Shown piece after piece: positions 63,911-64,000 of a DNA stretch of 64,000 nt (its first letter is position 1; each line of letters begins with the position of its first letter). The translations under genes were made by a program, and so were the position numbers. The notes beneath the pieces are model-generated. The model saw only the letters and a list, made by a program, of their open reading frames with translations, did no database searches and had not been told where the DNA came from. This DNA comes from Carnegiea gigantea (taxonomy: Eukaryota; Streptophyta; Magnoliopsida; Caryophyllales; Cactaceae), in the NCBI GenBank assembly GCA_029747015.1, contig JAKOGI010000001.1:2524501-2588500 (forward strand), given 5' to 3'.

Positions 63911-64000
63911 GTTATCTCTTGTGCTTTTTCTCTTTTGATTGTTATGATTGCCTATTCAGCACTTCTGTATTGTGTATTGGGATGCATATATGTGGAATTA

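Noticed and set aside
1..64000. CRISPR arrays, bacterial operons or viral genes
   Set aside because: No regular spaced repeats, no bacterial-type gene clusters and no viral replicase or capsid frames were seen; the window is ordinary plant nuclear DNA.

Overview
The window is nuclear DNA from a flowering plant, probably a eudicot. GT-AG introns, AT-rich intergenic DNA, TATA boxes, plant-specific families (WAT1/UMAMIT, EDGP/GIP-type aspartic protease-like proteins, ZIFL transporters, TBL acetyltransferases) and small plant transposons all point that way. The species cannot be named from sequence alone. Gene models were spliced by hand; every multi-exon model I call intact keeps one reading frame from ATG to stop (or to the last exon seen).

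Layout. 0.4-6.2 kb (+): a seven-exon WAT1-related transporter. 7.1-7.5 kb (-): a two-exon gene for a 57-residue secreted cysteine-rich peptide, easy to miss because its exons are only 76 and 98 nt. 10.6-13.8 kb (+): a seven-exon R3H-domain protein. 14.5-19.4 kb (-): two head-to-tail intronless genes of the basic 7S globulin/xylanase-glucanase-inhibitor family, separated by a 698-bp solo LTR with a perfect 5-bp target duplication. 20.7-23.9 kb (-): the core spliceosomal protein SmD1, four exons. 26.1-28.9 kb (-): a decayed, inverted copy of the R3H gene in which all seven exons can be recognised. 30.2-30.6 kb (-): ribosomal protein eL27 with a telo-box/site II promoter.

31.8-58.3 kb: a tandem segmental duplication of about 13 kb carrying two ZIFL (zinc-induced-facilitator-like) MFS transporters, each of 17 exons. 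Copy A (32.05-42.43 kb) is intact, 495 aa. Copy B (45.08-56.32 kb) has all 17 exons open, but the splice donor of intron 5 is changed from GT to TT; both nearby GT dinucleotides give early stops. Since the duplication, copy A gained a tRNA-derived SINE downstream of the gene and copy B gained a 0.92-kb DNA element in intron 1. 58.3-63.5 kb is gene-poor with degenerate repeats, and at 63.5 kb (+) the first exon of a TBL10-like O-acetyltransferase begins and runs off the window.

There is no operon-like logic. The genes are individual housekeeping functions (SmD1, eL27, R3H) mixed with transport, cell-wall and defence-type genes. The most notable points are the unlisted cysteine-rich peptide gene, the single-base splice-donor lesion in the second ZIFL copy, and the inverted R3H pseudogene.
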